Of a DNA stretch of 64,000 bases, positions 45,423-53,876 are shown in pieces. Position numbers and translations under genes: made by a program. Position 1 is the first letter of the stretch. Each line of letters opens with the position of its first letter. Under the pieces are notes generated by a model that searched no databases, was not told where the DNA came from, and saw only the letters and a list, made by a program, of their open reading frames with translations. The stretch is from Candidatus Obscuribacterales bacterium (GTDB lineage Bacteria > Cyanobacteriota > Vampirovibrionia > Obscuribacterales > Obscuribacteraceae), in NCBI GenBank assembly GCA_031292355.1, contig JARLHI010000055.1, positions 124,001 to 188,000 on the forward strand, in the 5' to 3' direction.

Positions 45423-45776
45423 ATGCATTTGCTTCAACTGACACCGCTTGCTCTTGCGAGTTTGACTGCAATAGGCATGCAATCAATAGACGCCGCGCCT
45501 GAAGTGATTCAAATACAGGCAAAATGCTATCAATATTCTCCGCGCGAAATTCATTTGAAAAAAGGTGTGCCGGTAGTCTTACAGATTACAACTCTGGATA
45601 AAACACATGGTTTTTATGTACCGGATATGAATATCGACGCTACTGCTAAACCTGGAAAACCCGCTCAGGTTAGTGTTACTCCGACAAAGTCTGGAGTTTT
45701 TCCATTTTCTTGCGACGTATTTTGCGGCGAGGGTCACGACGGAATGGAAGGCAAAGTCGTAGTCACCGATAAATAA
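45423..45776 (+). CDS. Exported CuA-type cupredoxin
   Basis: A 117-residue protein with a signal peptide (LLQLTPLALASLTAIG) and one cupredoxin domain. The CuA ligands are present: CDVFCGEGHDGM supplies Cys, Cys, His and Met, and THGFYVPDM supplies the upstream His, as in cytochrome c oxidase subunit II and N2O reductase. It should carry electrons or copper in the periplasm, but there is no oxidase gene beside it, so its partner is unknown. The start is uncertain: ATG 45423 is chosen, TTG 45408 is five codons upstream. It follows repeat copy 2. Confidence 0.82.
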   Translation: MHLLQLTPLALASLTAIGMQSIDAAPEVIQIQAKCYQYSPREIHLKKGVPVVLQITTLDKTHGFYVPDMNIDATAKPGKPAQVSVTPTKSGVFPFSCDVFCGEGHDGMEGKVVVTDK

Positions 45777-45826
45777 AGGTCAAAGTCATAGGCATTTAGA
45801 ATTGGTCCCACTCTAGAAATTGGCTG

Positions 45827-47761
45827 ATGAACCAACCCGACAAAGACGATTTCACAATGCCTTCCAGGCGCGATGGCGTTGCCCGCGGACAATCGTTTAG
45901 CGGCATTCCATACATCGACGGCAATGGACAGATCATTGGTGAATTGCCGCAAGGCTATGTTGTTGGCCAGCAATTCAAAATTCGTAATACGCTCGGCGAA
46001 GGCGGCATGAGTTTTGTCTATCTCTGCGATGACATAGCACTCAATCGTCAAGTTGCCCTCAAAGTTATGCGCGTCAGCGCTCAGTCGAACGAACAAGCGC
46101 TTATGCGCTTTCGAAGAGAAGGACAAGCAGTGGCGATGCTCTCTCACAGCAATGTAGTCAAAGTACACAGCCTGCAATTCACAGAAAACGATCAACCCTT
46201 TTTGGTAATGGAAGTGGTACAGGGTGTATCTCTTTCGCAATTGTTGGAAATTAGTGGCCCGCTGAGACTGCCAAGAGCGCTCAAATTTCTGGCCCAGATT
46301 TGCGACGGCATTGCTCATGCGCACGAGAACGGTGTCATTCACCGAGATTTGAAGTTGAGCAATATCATGTTGATTAATCCAGATCGCTCAGACGAAAGAA
46401 TCAAAATTCTCGACTTTGGTATCGCCAAAGTGGTCAATGAAACGTCTGTCAAAATGACGCAAACAGGTGAAGTCTTTGGCAGTCCAGCATACATGAGCCC
46501 TGAGCAAGCGCTGGGAAAAACTGTAGATACAAAAACCGACCAGTATTCGCTCGGTTGCATCGCCTTTGAATTGCTAACCGGGCGCACACCATTTGCTGCA
46601 GAAAATTATCTTGCAGTCTTGATGGCGCACGTTCAAGAAAAGGCACCATCCGTGAATGAATTCATGCAAGTGCCGGTGCCAGCCAATATAGAACGTACCA
46701 TTGCGCGATTACTGGCCAAAGAGCCAAAAGATCGATTTGAAAGTATCGACGAAGTAAAAAAAGCTTTCAAGGGCGAGATGAAGGTCTCTAAGCCGCTTTC
46801 AATCAATTTGAAAAAACACGTCAATTTTCGCTATGTTGCATACGCCGGTGCCTGTTTACTCTCTGCGGGCTTAATCGCTGCCATTGCATTTGCCACACAA
46901 GCGCCAAAAACTGGTGCAAAAGTTAGTCCAAAAGCTAGTAAGATAGAAAAAGACGTACACACGCTGCAACCGTCAGACAATACTATCGATGCCGCCTTAG
47001 ACACAACAGATGACGGCAAGCTCGCGGCTCTGTTTGTTAAAAGTAAAAACCGTTCCACTTTTGGCAGCCAATTGAACGGCACAGACATTTCAGACCAAGG
47101 TTTGACTTATCTTGCACAATGTCCAAATCTAGTCGATTTGAGTATCAAAAACTGCAGGGTTATCACACCGGCTGGCATCGCGAAGCTCGCAAAACTTCCG
47201 CTCGTCATTCTTGCTTTAGACAACACCAACACTGATGATACAGCGCTCGTCAGCATTGGCACAATGAAGCAACTGCAAAAACTCAGTGTAGACAATTGTG
47301 ACACCATCACCGAAAAAGGGATCTCTCATCTCACCGCGCTATCAAATCTCAATGAACTGTCTATATCCGACCTTAGACTATTGCGCGGTGATGTGCTTAA
47401 AACCGTGGCGAAAATGAAGAGCTTAACCAAACTGCACATGGACAATGATTTCATCGGCGCTGGCTTGCCTTATCTTGCACACTCGCGAATCACGTGGCTT
47501 AGCATGGGTGGCTGTAAGACAACAACTCAAGAGTTGCTCGCTTTGACAAAACTGCGCAGTCTTGTAACTTTGAGAATTGATAAAGACAACGTTGATAGAA
47601 AAACGCTGCTAGCTCTTGCGAAATTGCCTCATTTGAAAGAATTGACTATCAAAAAAACTGCCATTTCGCGATCAGCGATTGACGAATTTCATAGCATCAA
47701 CTCACAATGCAATTTAATCTATGACAAAGAATATGTCGAAGCAGCTGACACAGCCAACTAA
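45827..47761 (+). CDS. Serine/threonine protein kinase with a leucine-rich-repeat tail
   Basis: A 644-residue paralogue of the kinase at 27772. Glycine loop LGEGGMSFVYL (about 55-65), ATP Lys in VALKVM, catalytic loop HRDLKLSNIML, metal motif DFGIAKV, and GSPAYMSPEQ in the activation region are intact. A membrane helix (YAGACLLSAGLIAAIAF, about 340-357) leads to a C-terminal array of leucine-rich repeats from about residue 400 (LTYLAQCPNLVDLSIKNC, KQLQKLSVDNC, LSNLNELSISDL, LPHLKELTIKKT), presumably outside the cytoplasm. ATG 45827 is the first good start; the binding site is weak. It converges with the histidine kinase gene after 13 bases. Confidence 0.88.
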   Translation: MNQPDKDDFTMPSRRDGVARGQSFSGIPYIDGNGQIIGELPQGYVVGQQFKIRNTLGEGGMSFVYLCDDIALNRQVALKVMRVSAQSNEQALMRFRREGQAVAMLSHSNVVKVHSLQFTENDQPFLVMEVVQGVSLSQLLEISGPLRLPRALKFLAQICDGIAHAHENGVIHRDLKLSNIMLINPDRSDERIKILDFGIAKVVNETSVKMTQTGEVFGSPAYMSPEQALGKTVDTKTDQYSLGCIAFELLTGRTPFAAENYLAVLMAHVQEKAPSVNEFMQVPVPANIERTIARLLAKEPKDRFESIDEVKKAFKGEMKVSKPLSINLKKHVNFRYVAYAGACLLSAGLIAAIAFATQAPKTGAKVSPKASKIEKDVHTLQPSDNTIDAALDTTDDGKLAALFVKSKNRSTFGSQLNGTDISDQGLTYLAQCPNLVDLSIKNCRVITPAGIAKLAKLPLVILALDNTNTDDTALVSIGTMKQLQKLSVDNCDTITEKGISHLTALSNLNELSISDLRLLRGDVLKTVAKMKSLTKLHMDNDFIGAGLPYLAHSRITWLSMGGCKTTTQELLALTKLRSLVTLRIDKDNVDRKTLLALAKLPHLKELTIKKTAISRSAIDEFHSINSQCNLIYDKEYVEAADTAN

Positions 47762-47774
47762 TTAGTACCCCAAT

Positions 47775-49559
47775 TCATTCGTTGTCGTGAAACGGAATCT
47801 TGAACCAGAACACACTGCCAGTTGGTGTGTTGGGTCTGACACCGATGGTGCCACCGTGGGCGGTAACAACCGCTTTAGCGATGGCTAAGCCAAGACCATT
47901 TCCTTGAGCCTGTACTTCATGTGAATCAGCCGAGCTTTGACGAAATCTTTCGAAAATAGCTTCTCGTTCAGATTCAGGCACACCGCTACCTTCGTCTGCC
48001 ACAGCCACTTCCAGCTCGCGTCCTACCGAAACGGTGACATTGATATGTCCATTCTTAGGAGAAAATTTGACTGCATTATGCAAAAAGTTGATCAAGACAT
48101 CAGTAACACGCTCAGCGTCGCAGTCAATTTGATGAACATCCGTGTTGACTCGTTTGACCAAAATATTCTTGCGCTCGGCTAAAGTATAAATAGACTCGAT
48201 CGCATGATCAACGAGAGTCTCCATGATGGTCGGCGCTACAGAGAGAGTAATCTTGCCACTTTCAAGTTGTTCGATATCTAATAGAGCATTGATCTTACCG
48301 ACCAGACGTCTGATGATCCCTATGCCCTGATTTGTTTTTTGCACGCCCTTCTCATTCAGAGTGCCAAGACTGCCATCTGCATACAGTTCAAACGCCGCTT
48401 GCAGAGAAGTTAAGGGCGACCGCAAATCATGGCTGACCATGGCGATCATATCGCGCTTGAACTGGTCAATCCGATTACGTTCGGTGACGTCGTGTGCGAC
48501 ACAGAAGAAGGTTTTTTCACGCTGATTCCAGGTCATCGACCACATAAAATCACGGATTACCAAATCTTTTCTGCGCAAAGAAATTTGAAATGGCACAGCA
48601 GCTGCAGCTGACATTATCGTACTCATTTTTTCTTTGATTTCGTCTGCCCTGGTCAATGCGATCGTGCTAATTGAGCGCCCTGTAAGCTCCTTAGCGTCAT
48701 ATTGCAATAACGATTTGACCGCGTCATTGACTTGCGTAAACTGTCCCTTTCGATCGAGCGAACAAATAATTTCGACAGCATTATCAATTACAGCAAGCTC
48801 TTTTGATCGCAAATAGGCCAGCGAATGAGCCATCGAATGGAAATTCGCATCGAGCTGCGAAAGTTCGTCATCACCATTGAGTTCAGGCAACAATGGTTGA
48901 TTGGCAGCCAGTCTGATACCGTTTTCGCTGAGCACCGCAATTTTGCGCACCAGCATCCTCTGAAAAGAGATGGCAATAGCAATCGATAGCAACACGCTGA
49001 CAGAAACACCAGCTACCGCAATGATTGCGATCAGATGACGTAATTTCGTCTCAACCTCTTCTTTCTGGGCTATCTTGGCCTGTTGTTGTTCCGATAACTC
49101 ATTCGCGCACTTGATGACATTATCAAGCATGGTCTTCAACTTAATCAGGTTGAACATAACCTGATATTGATTCTCTGAATGCATGGCTATATGGGTATTT
49201 TCAAGCTTATCCAGCACACCCTTGACGTTTTCATCCAGCCTGTCAAGCAAGGGATCTTCACCCACTCTTTCCAGACCACGCAGCCGCATCATGCCCATTT
49301 TTAGATTATCGAGTGTTTGTTGATGCTCCTTTGAAAAGCGCTCATTGTGGCTAAACTGGTAAAGCGCTCTTTCGGTTAAACACTGCATGAAATTCTTCAG
49401 AATTCCATCTAAAATATTAGTTGTATCCCGCAGCTTGGTCTGTTCTTGAAACGATAGGTTCAATTTTTCCTGAGTGGTAATCAAAGCCGCCACGAACACC
49501 ACCTCAAAAAACAGAGGTACTGCTATCAAAATGTAGGATTTCTGGGATAGCTTTAGCAT
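47775..49559 (-). CDS. Membrane-bound PAS histidine kinase
   Basis: A 594-residue sensor kinase. Membrane helices at about 9-28 and 173-197 enclose a helical periplasmic sensor domain (residues about 30-170, CHASE3-like in character); a HAMP-like linker and PAS domain (about 255-360, ICSLDRKGQFTQVNDAVKSLLQ) follow; then HisKA with phosphoacceptor His in MVSHDLRSPLTS, and HATPase_c with N box NFLHNAVKFSP, G1 VADEGSGVP and G2 GNGLGLAIAKAV. ATG 49559 has no strong ribosome binding site. It is divergent from the response regulator gene at 49604, its probable partner. Confidence 0.9.
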   Translation of the reverse strand: MLKLSQKSYILIAVPLFFEVVFVAALITTQEKLNLSFQEQTKLRDTTNILDGILKNFMQCLTERALYQFSHNERFSKEHQQTLDNLKMGMMRLRGLERVGEDPLLDRLDENVKGVLDKLENTHIAMHSENQYQVMFNLIKLKTMLDNVIKCANELSEQQQAKIAQKEEVETKLRHLIAIIAVAGVSVSVLLSIAIAISFQRMLVRKIAVLSENGIRLAANQPLLPELNGDDELSQLDANFHSMAHSLAYLRSKELAVIDNAVEIICSLDRKGQFTQVNDAVKSLLQYDAKELTGRSISTIALTRADEIKEKMSTIMSAAAAVPFQISLRRKDLVIRDFMWSMTWNQREKTFFCVAHDVTERNRIDQFKRDMIAMVSHDLRSPLTSLQAAFELYADGSLGTLNEKGVQKTNQGIGIIRRLVGKINALLDIEQLESGKITLSVAPTIMETLVDHAIESIYTLAERKNILVKRVNTDVHQIDCDAERVTDVLINFLHNAVKFSPKNGHINVTVSVGRELEVAVADEGSGVPESEREAIFERFRQSSADSHEVQAQGNGLGLAIAKAVVTAHGGTIGVRPNTPTGSVFWFKIPFHDNE

Positions 49560-49603
49560 CCGATCAAGATACCATTATTGATGCTGTCTATAATAAAGGA
49601 ACT

Positions 49604-50287
49604 ATGCTCAAGATTTTAGTAGTTGAAGATGACCCAGACACCGGCGAGACCATCCAGGAAGGGCTGGAACGTGCCGGGCATCAAGTGGAATGGGTCGAAA
49701 CCAAAGCTGAAGGGCAGCAGAAGCTTGCTTCTAATCCTTACGATATGATCGTCCTGGACTGGAACCTTGGTCGAGAGAGCGGGCTTGATTTGTGCGCGGA
49801 ATACCGCAGTCAAGGTGGACGCACTCCAATTTTAATGCTCACAGGCAAGTCCAGCGTCAACGACAAGGTCGCAGGGCTTGACCATGGCGCCGACGACTAT
49901 CTGGTCAAGCCTTTTTCAGTGAGCGAGCTAAACGCACGCATCGCCGCTATTTTGAGAAAGCGTAAGCCGACGAACTACATACTGGAAAAATTTGGCGACC
50001 TGGAGCTCGATTATCCAAGAAAGCTCGTGATTCGCAAAGGCGAAGAAATTGCCCTTCCCACTCAGGAGCTCGCTGTGCTTGGCTTGTTGATGCGCAACGC
50101 AGACAAGCACTTCACATCTGCCGAGCTTTTAAAGAAACTCTGGAGCGCTGGACCTGAATCGAATGAACAGGCTGTGCAGGCAACCATTGCCAGTCTGCGC
50201 AAACTGATTGACACCAGTTCGTTCAGCTACGTCAGCTACGATTCTCAGCTTGGCTACAGAATCGCTTCACCAGGCATGGGCGACTGA
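49604..50287 (+). CDS. OmpR-family response regulator
   Basis: A 227-residue regulator. The receiver (1-120) has the acidic pair in VVEDDPD, phosphoacceptor Asp in MIVLDWNLG, Thr in MLTGK and Lys in YLVKPFS; the winged-helix DNA-binding domain (about 130-220) includes LVIRKGEEIALPTQELAVLGLLM and the ATIASLRKLID recognition helix. ATG 49604 has a GGA site close upstream. It is divergent from the PAS histidine kinase with a 44-base gap between starts, in which the shared promoters must overlap. It converges with the TPR gene, with 1 base between stops. Confidence 0.92.
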   Translation: MLKILVVEDDPDTGETIQEGLERAGHQVEWVETKAEGQQKLASNPYDMIVLDWNLGRESGLDLCAEYRSQGGRTPILMLTGKSSVNDKVAGLDHGADDYLVKPFSVSELNARIAAILRKRKPTNYILEKFGDLELDYPRKLVIRKGEEIALPTQELAVLGLLMRNADKHFTSAELLKKLWSAGPESNEQAVQATIASLRKLIDTSSFSYVSYDSQLGYRIASPGMGD

Positions 50288-50288
50288 A

Positions 50289-51452
50289 TTATTTGCCTTT
50301 GAGCTTCTTGAGAGCTGCGACCCAGCTTGGATTGTTGCCCTCCTCTTTGATCAACTTTTCGTACAGTTTGATTGCTGCCTCTTTGTGCCCCAACCGCTCC
50401 TGGATCACTGCTTCCTGCTCCAGCACTTCACTGGTGCGTCGATTCAACTTCCGCAATATAACAAGTACATTTTCAGCTTCGGTATATTTGCCGAGCGCAA
50501 TATATTCAAAACCCATTTTCAAATAAGCCTCATCCTGTTTAATGAATTCAGGATGATGCGCTGAATCAGTCAGTCTCAAATATTCTTTGAGGTCGGCAAT
50601 GGCTTCGGCATGTTTGCCGAGAATCCCATTAGCAGTCGCTCTCAAGTTCAAGGCGTCATACACCTCTCCCTTACACATGGGTGTAGCAATACATGCAGAC
50701 GCGTCACTAACAACTTTGTGATAATCCTTGCGCTCGAAATAGATTTTTGCCCGACTATTGTAAGCAAAATCAAATCGTGGATTAACACTAATTGCCTTCG
50801 AATAGCACTCGAGGGCTTTGTCTGTCTTTCCAGCACGTTCTAGGAAGCGCCCTTTCAGCCACCAGTAATGGGCATTGCGTGGCTGCAAGGCTATTAAACG
50901 ATCGCATGTTTTTTCTGTCTGGACAGAGTCAAAAACGCAGTCATAAGCGCCTTCAGCCAGCTCCAGAACGATAGGATCTTTATCGCCTAATTTCAGTGCG
51001 TCAGCGAGAATTTTCATTCCTGCTTCTTCACCACCTTGGCGAACTTTGCATAATGCAAGCACCGCAATGGCCTGCGCATTCTGGTGCGACGTTCTGAAAA
51101 TATGGTCCAATGTTTGTTGGGCTTCACGATAATGACGACTTTCTTCTTCGATAAAAGCCATCGCTGTCAGTGCTTTTTCGTTATTTGGTTCTTTCCCTAA
51201 CAACGCCACAAGCGGCTTATCATCAGCATCATCGATCAGGTGCCCGGCCCGACTGACCAAAATGATTGAATCAATATCGGTTTTGCCCTTCAGTAAAGTT
51301 ACGACTTTATCGTAATTACCAAGCACAAATTCCTTTTGCGCACTCTGATAGACAGCACTAGCAGCGAAGCTTATTCGTGGCGTCAAAACCGACAGGAAAG
51401 AAATGAAAACAATCAAGAGAAGTCGTTGTATAACGCTATGTTGACTTAGCAT
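50289..51452 (-). CDS. Exported TPR protein at the end of the Ehr-type operon
   Basis: A 387-residue protein with a signal peptide (IQRLLLIVFISFLSVLTPRISFA, about 8-30), followed by tetratricopeptide repeats through to the C terminus (for example ARHYREAQQTLDHIF-like, AGKTDKALECYSKAISVNPR, LGHKEAAIKLYEKLIKEEG). ATG 51452 has an AGGAG site and lies 22 bases after the stop of the ferredoxin-HyfI gene, so it is probably the last gene of that operon. It could be an assembly or scaffolding factor for the complex, or merely a passenger. The frame extends upstream into the hydrogenase-like gene but with no start that makes sense. Confidence 0.75.
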   Translation of the reverse strand: MLSQHSVIQRLLLIVFISFLSVLTPRISFAASAVYQSAQKEFVLGNYDKVVTLLKGKTDIDSIILVSRAGHLIDDADDKPLVALLGKEPNNEKALTAMAFIEEESRHYREAQQTLDHIFRTSHQNAQAIAVLALCKVRQGGEEAGMKILADALKLGDKDPIVLELAEGAYDCVFDSVQTEKTCDRLIALQPRNAHYWWLKGRFLERAGKTDKALECYSKAISVNPRFDFAYNSRAKIYFERKDYHKVVSDASACIATPMCKGEVYDALNLRATANGILGKHAEAIADLKEYLRLTDSAHHPEFIKQDEAYLKMGFEYIALGKYTEAENVLVILRKLNRRTSEVLEQEAVIQERLGHKEAAIKLYEKLIKEEGNNPSWVAALKKLKGK

Positions 51453-51474
51453 AAAACGCCAACTCCTGGAAACA

Positions 51475-52323
51475 CTATTTATTGCCTGGCAGTATCTGAG
51501 GCTTGTATGGTTCCATTTTACCCATTGCCACCCGAACACCGTGCACGATACTCCATGGATGAGGAGGGCAACCAGGAATGAAAATGTTGACTGGCAAAAT
51601 GGCGTTCGCACCGTTTGCGTCTGCATAACCACCTTTATGCATACCGCCAGAGATGGCGCATGTGCCAACAGCAACAACAACTCGCGGCTCGGCCATGGCT
51701 CCGTAGCATCGCACTAGAGGATTCTGCATTGCTTTGCCCACTGGACCGGTTACAAACAACGCGTCGGCAAAACGCGGGGAAGCAACGATATGCACACCAA
51801 ATCGTTCAAGGTCGAAAACAGGGTTGCCTGACGCGCCGATTTCGGCGTCACACGCCGAACAGCCGGTCGACACCACTCGTGCGTGCAGTGATTCGGTGAA
51901 AAGATTTTTGCCTGTATCAAGTTCGCCGTCTGCAACGACCACCTTTCGAGGGGGGGTAATTTTGCCAAGAACGGCTTCCACTTTTTCGGCCCGAGCAGCG
52001 CTTGTCGTCAAAACCAGATCTTCACGCGAATTAGTCGCCACTCTAAAAGTCTTATTCTCGACAATCGTTCCCGTTGGGCACATGTCAATGCACAAACCAC
52101 ACTGTATGCACGCTCCTAAATCAAGAGCCACATCGGCTTTGCCGCCTTCATCAAAAACACTGATGGCCCCAGTTGGGCAAACTTCAACACAAGCGTTGCA
52201 ACCAGATCCACACGGGCTATCAGTTAAGGCGGGCATTCCGCGCCATTCGTTATCTGGCGTGGGACACGGATCAATGATGGTTTGAATGCCAGTTGATAGA
52301 AGGTAGTTGAGCAGTTTTAGCAT
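51475..52323 (-). CDS. Fused ferredoxin plus HyfI/NuoB-like small subunit of an Ehr-type complex
   Basis: A 282-residue fusion. The N-terminal part (about 35-90) is a two-cluster ferredoxin with CGSGCNACVEVCP and CIQCGLCIDMCP. The C-terminal part (from about 120) is the NuoB/HyfI small subunit, with GCSACDAEIGASGNP, GTCAISGG and PGCPPHPW retaining the four cysteines that hold the N2/proximal 4Fe-4S cluster. In Hyf and Hyc systems these are usually separate HyfH and HyfI proteins. The electron wire is thus complete although the large subunit has lost its metal site. ATG 52323 has a weak site; the large-subunit gene ends 69 bases upstream. Confidence 0.88.
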   Translation of the reverse strand: MLKLLNYLLSTGIQTIIDPCPTPDNEWRGMPALTDSPCGSGCNACVEVCPTGAISVFDEGGKADVALDLGACIQCGLCIDMCPTGTIVENKTFRVATNSREDLVLTTSAARAEKVEAVLGKITPPRKVVVADGELDTGKNLFTESLHARVVSTGCSACDAEIGASGNPVFDLERFGVHIVASPRFADALFVTGPVGKAMQNPLVRCYGAMAEPRVVVAVGTCAISGGMHKGGYADANGANAILPVNIFIPGCPPHPWSIVHGVRVAMGKMEPYKPQILPGNK

Positions 52324-52391
52324 TTTTCTCGTGTAGACATTTGTGGAAAGCGCGTTTTAAAGTTTCTTTTTAAAGCATCCTTTTTTTACAT

Positions 52392-53876
52392 TTAAAGATC
52401 ATTGCCGCTGTATGAAAGAGCCAGACTCTTATTGCATAAAGGGAAATCAGCGATGAGATTATCGCGAATAGCGATAGAGACAGCTGTCCAATTATTATGG
52501 CTGGGGTCATTGATGTTGTAACGGACGATTTTGCCATCAGCACCAGTGGCCACAAAGTGAATCAACTCACCTCTGAAAGCTTCGACGATACCCACACCAT
52601 AAGTATCTGCAGGCAATTGGTCTGGTACTGACACCATAGTTGGACCATCTGGAATATTCTCCAGAACAGCATCAATAACATCGAGACTGCTAAAAATTTC
52701 GCCAGTGCGCACCTGAGCGCGTGAATAAATATCGCCCTTAAGACCCACTGTCACAGGTGGAGCAAAACTAGGATAAGTGCCATGCGGAAATGATTGGCGA
52801 CAGTCATAGTCGATACCGCAAGCACGCGCGACGATTCCAACCATGCCAAATTCATTAGCGAGAGAGCGAGAGACTGAGGCAATCTCCATTCTTTCACGAG
52901 CAATTTGACTTTCATACAGAAACTCAATCAGCGGTTTCAATTCCGCTTTTAACTCACGGGCGTTTTTCTTGATCTTCGCAAGTATGCCAGTATCAACTTT
53001 CCGCACGCCGCCAGGCATAATAAATGCTCGCAAAAAGCGACTACCAGAAAGATTGTGAGCAAGTCCCAGAGCCTTTCCGCGCAGACGGCTCATATTTTGT
53101 GCAAAGCCAAGGAAACCGGTATCTGTGCCCATACCGGCGAGATCGATAATGTGCATAGCCAGTCGTTCCATCTCCAAGGCCAGAGTGCGAAAGTGCTGAG
53201 CGGTAGCGGTGGGCTCGATACCCATAATAGATTCGAGGGCAACAGCATGAGCGAGAGCATTCGCGGCCGCTGTGTCGCTGGCTGCCGCTTCAACGAGAAA
53301 GCGCGCTTTTTGCCATGGCAATTCGGTCAGTCTTTTTTCAACGCCACGATGAACGTAACCGAGCTTCAGCTCAAGATTTAAAATTGTCTCGCCGAAACAG
53401 CTAAAGCGAAAATGCCCTGGCTCAATCACGCCTGCATGAATTGGCCCCACGGGAATTTCGTAAACGCCCTCGCCGCGCACTTCAAGGAATTTAAAACCTC
53501 TATCTTTGCTAAATCCTTTAGAATCAAAGAAGGGTACTTTGCGCAAGGGAAAAAAGTCTGGTGGATAAACATCGTGCAAAAGCACGTGCTTCATGCGAGG
53601 ATGACCTTCAGGCGTGATGCCGAACATATCCCACAGCACGCGTTCATGCCAGTGAGCTTGAGGCACCATCAACGTGAGAGCTCGATAGCTATCAGCAGTC
53701 AGCGCTGATTCCCAGTATTCAACGGCCCCTTTTTGCGGATCGAGCACCAGCGTCGAAAGCTGCCCACCATCAATTGATGTGATGAGCCCAAGTCGGCGAG
53801 CATTGCCGCCTTCCATCCAGGAACGAATAGAGTGAGACAAATTGCCAATTTCAACGATTTTCTTTTCCAGTTTCAT
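52392..53876 (-). CDS. hyfG: HyfG/NuoCD-like large subunit lacking NiFe cysteines (Ehr-type)
   Basis: A 494-residue protein. The N-terminal NuoC-like domain includes HWHERVLWDMFGITPEGHPR; the rest is a NiFe-hydrogenase/NuoD large subunit with EPGHFRFSCFGE, GYVHRGVEKRL and the C terminus NKSLALSYSGNDL. Where hydrogenases have the first CxxC, this protein reads VEAAASDTAAANALAHAVALE (from 194), and where they have DPCxxC it reads NDPSHNNWTAV (about 455-465). Both cysteine pairs are thus absent, so it cannot bind Ni-Fe and is an energy-converting-hydrogenase-related subunit, perhaps a quinone- or ferredoxin-linked pump. ATG 53876 overlaps the upstream stop in ATGA. Confidence 0.9.
   Translation of the reverse strand: MKLEKKIVEIGNLSHSIRSWMEGGNARRLGLITSIDGGQLSTLVLDPQKGAVEYWESALTADSYRALTLMVPQAHWHERVLWDMFGITPEGHPRMKHVLLHDVYPPDFFPLRKVPFFDSKGFSKDRGFKFLEVRGEGVYEIPVGPIHAGVIEPGHFRFSCFGETILNLELKLGYVHRGVEKRLTELPWQKARFLVEAAASDTAAANALAHAVALESIMGIEPTATAQHFRTLALEMERLAMHIIDLAGMGTDTGFLGFAQNMSRLRGKALGLAHNLSGSRFLRAFIMPGGVRKVDTGILAKIKKNARELKAELKPLIEFLYESQIARERMEIASVSRSLANEFGMVGIVARACGIDYDCRQSFPHGTYPSFAPPVTVGLKGDIYSRAQVRTGEIFSSLDVIDAVLENIPDGPTMVSVPDQLPADTYGVGIVEAFRGELIHFVATGADGKIVRYNINDPSHNNWTAVSIAIRDNLIADFPLCNKSLALSYSGNDL

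Noticed and set aside
45734-46342. Minus-strand frame of 202 codons
   Set aside because: It lies antisense to the CuA-type gene's end and the kinase-LRR gene's beginning, which carry clear domains.
52392-53876. NiFe hydrogenase catalytic subunit
   Set aside because: Both CxxC pairs that hold the NiFe centre are missing, so hydrogenase activity is not supported despite the Hyf-like gene set.
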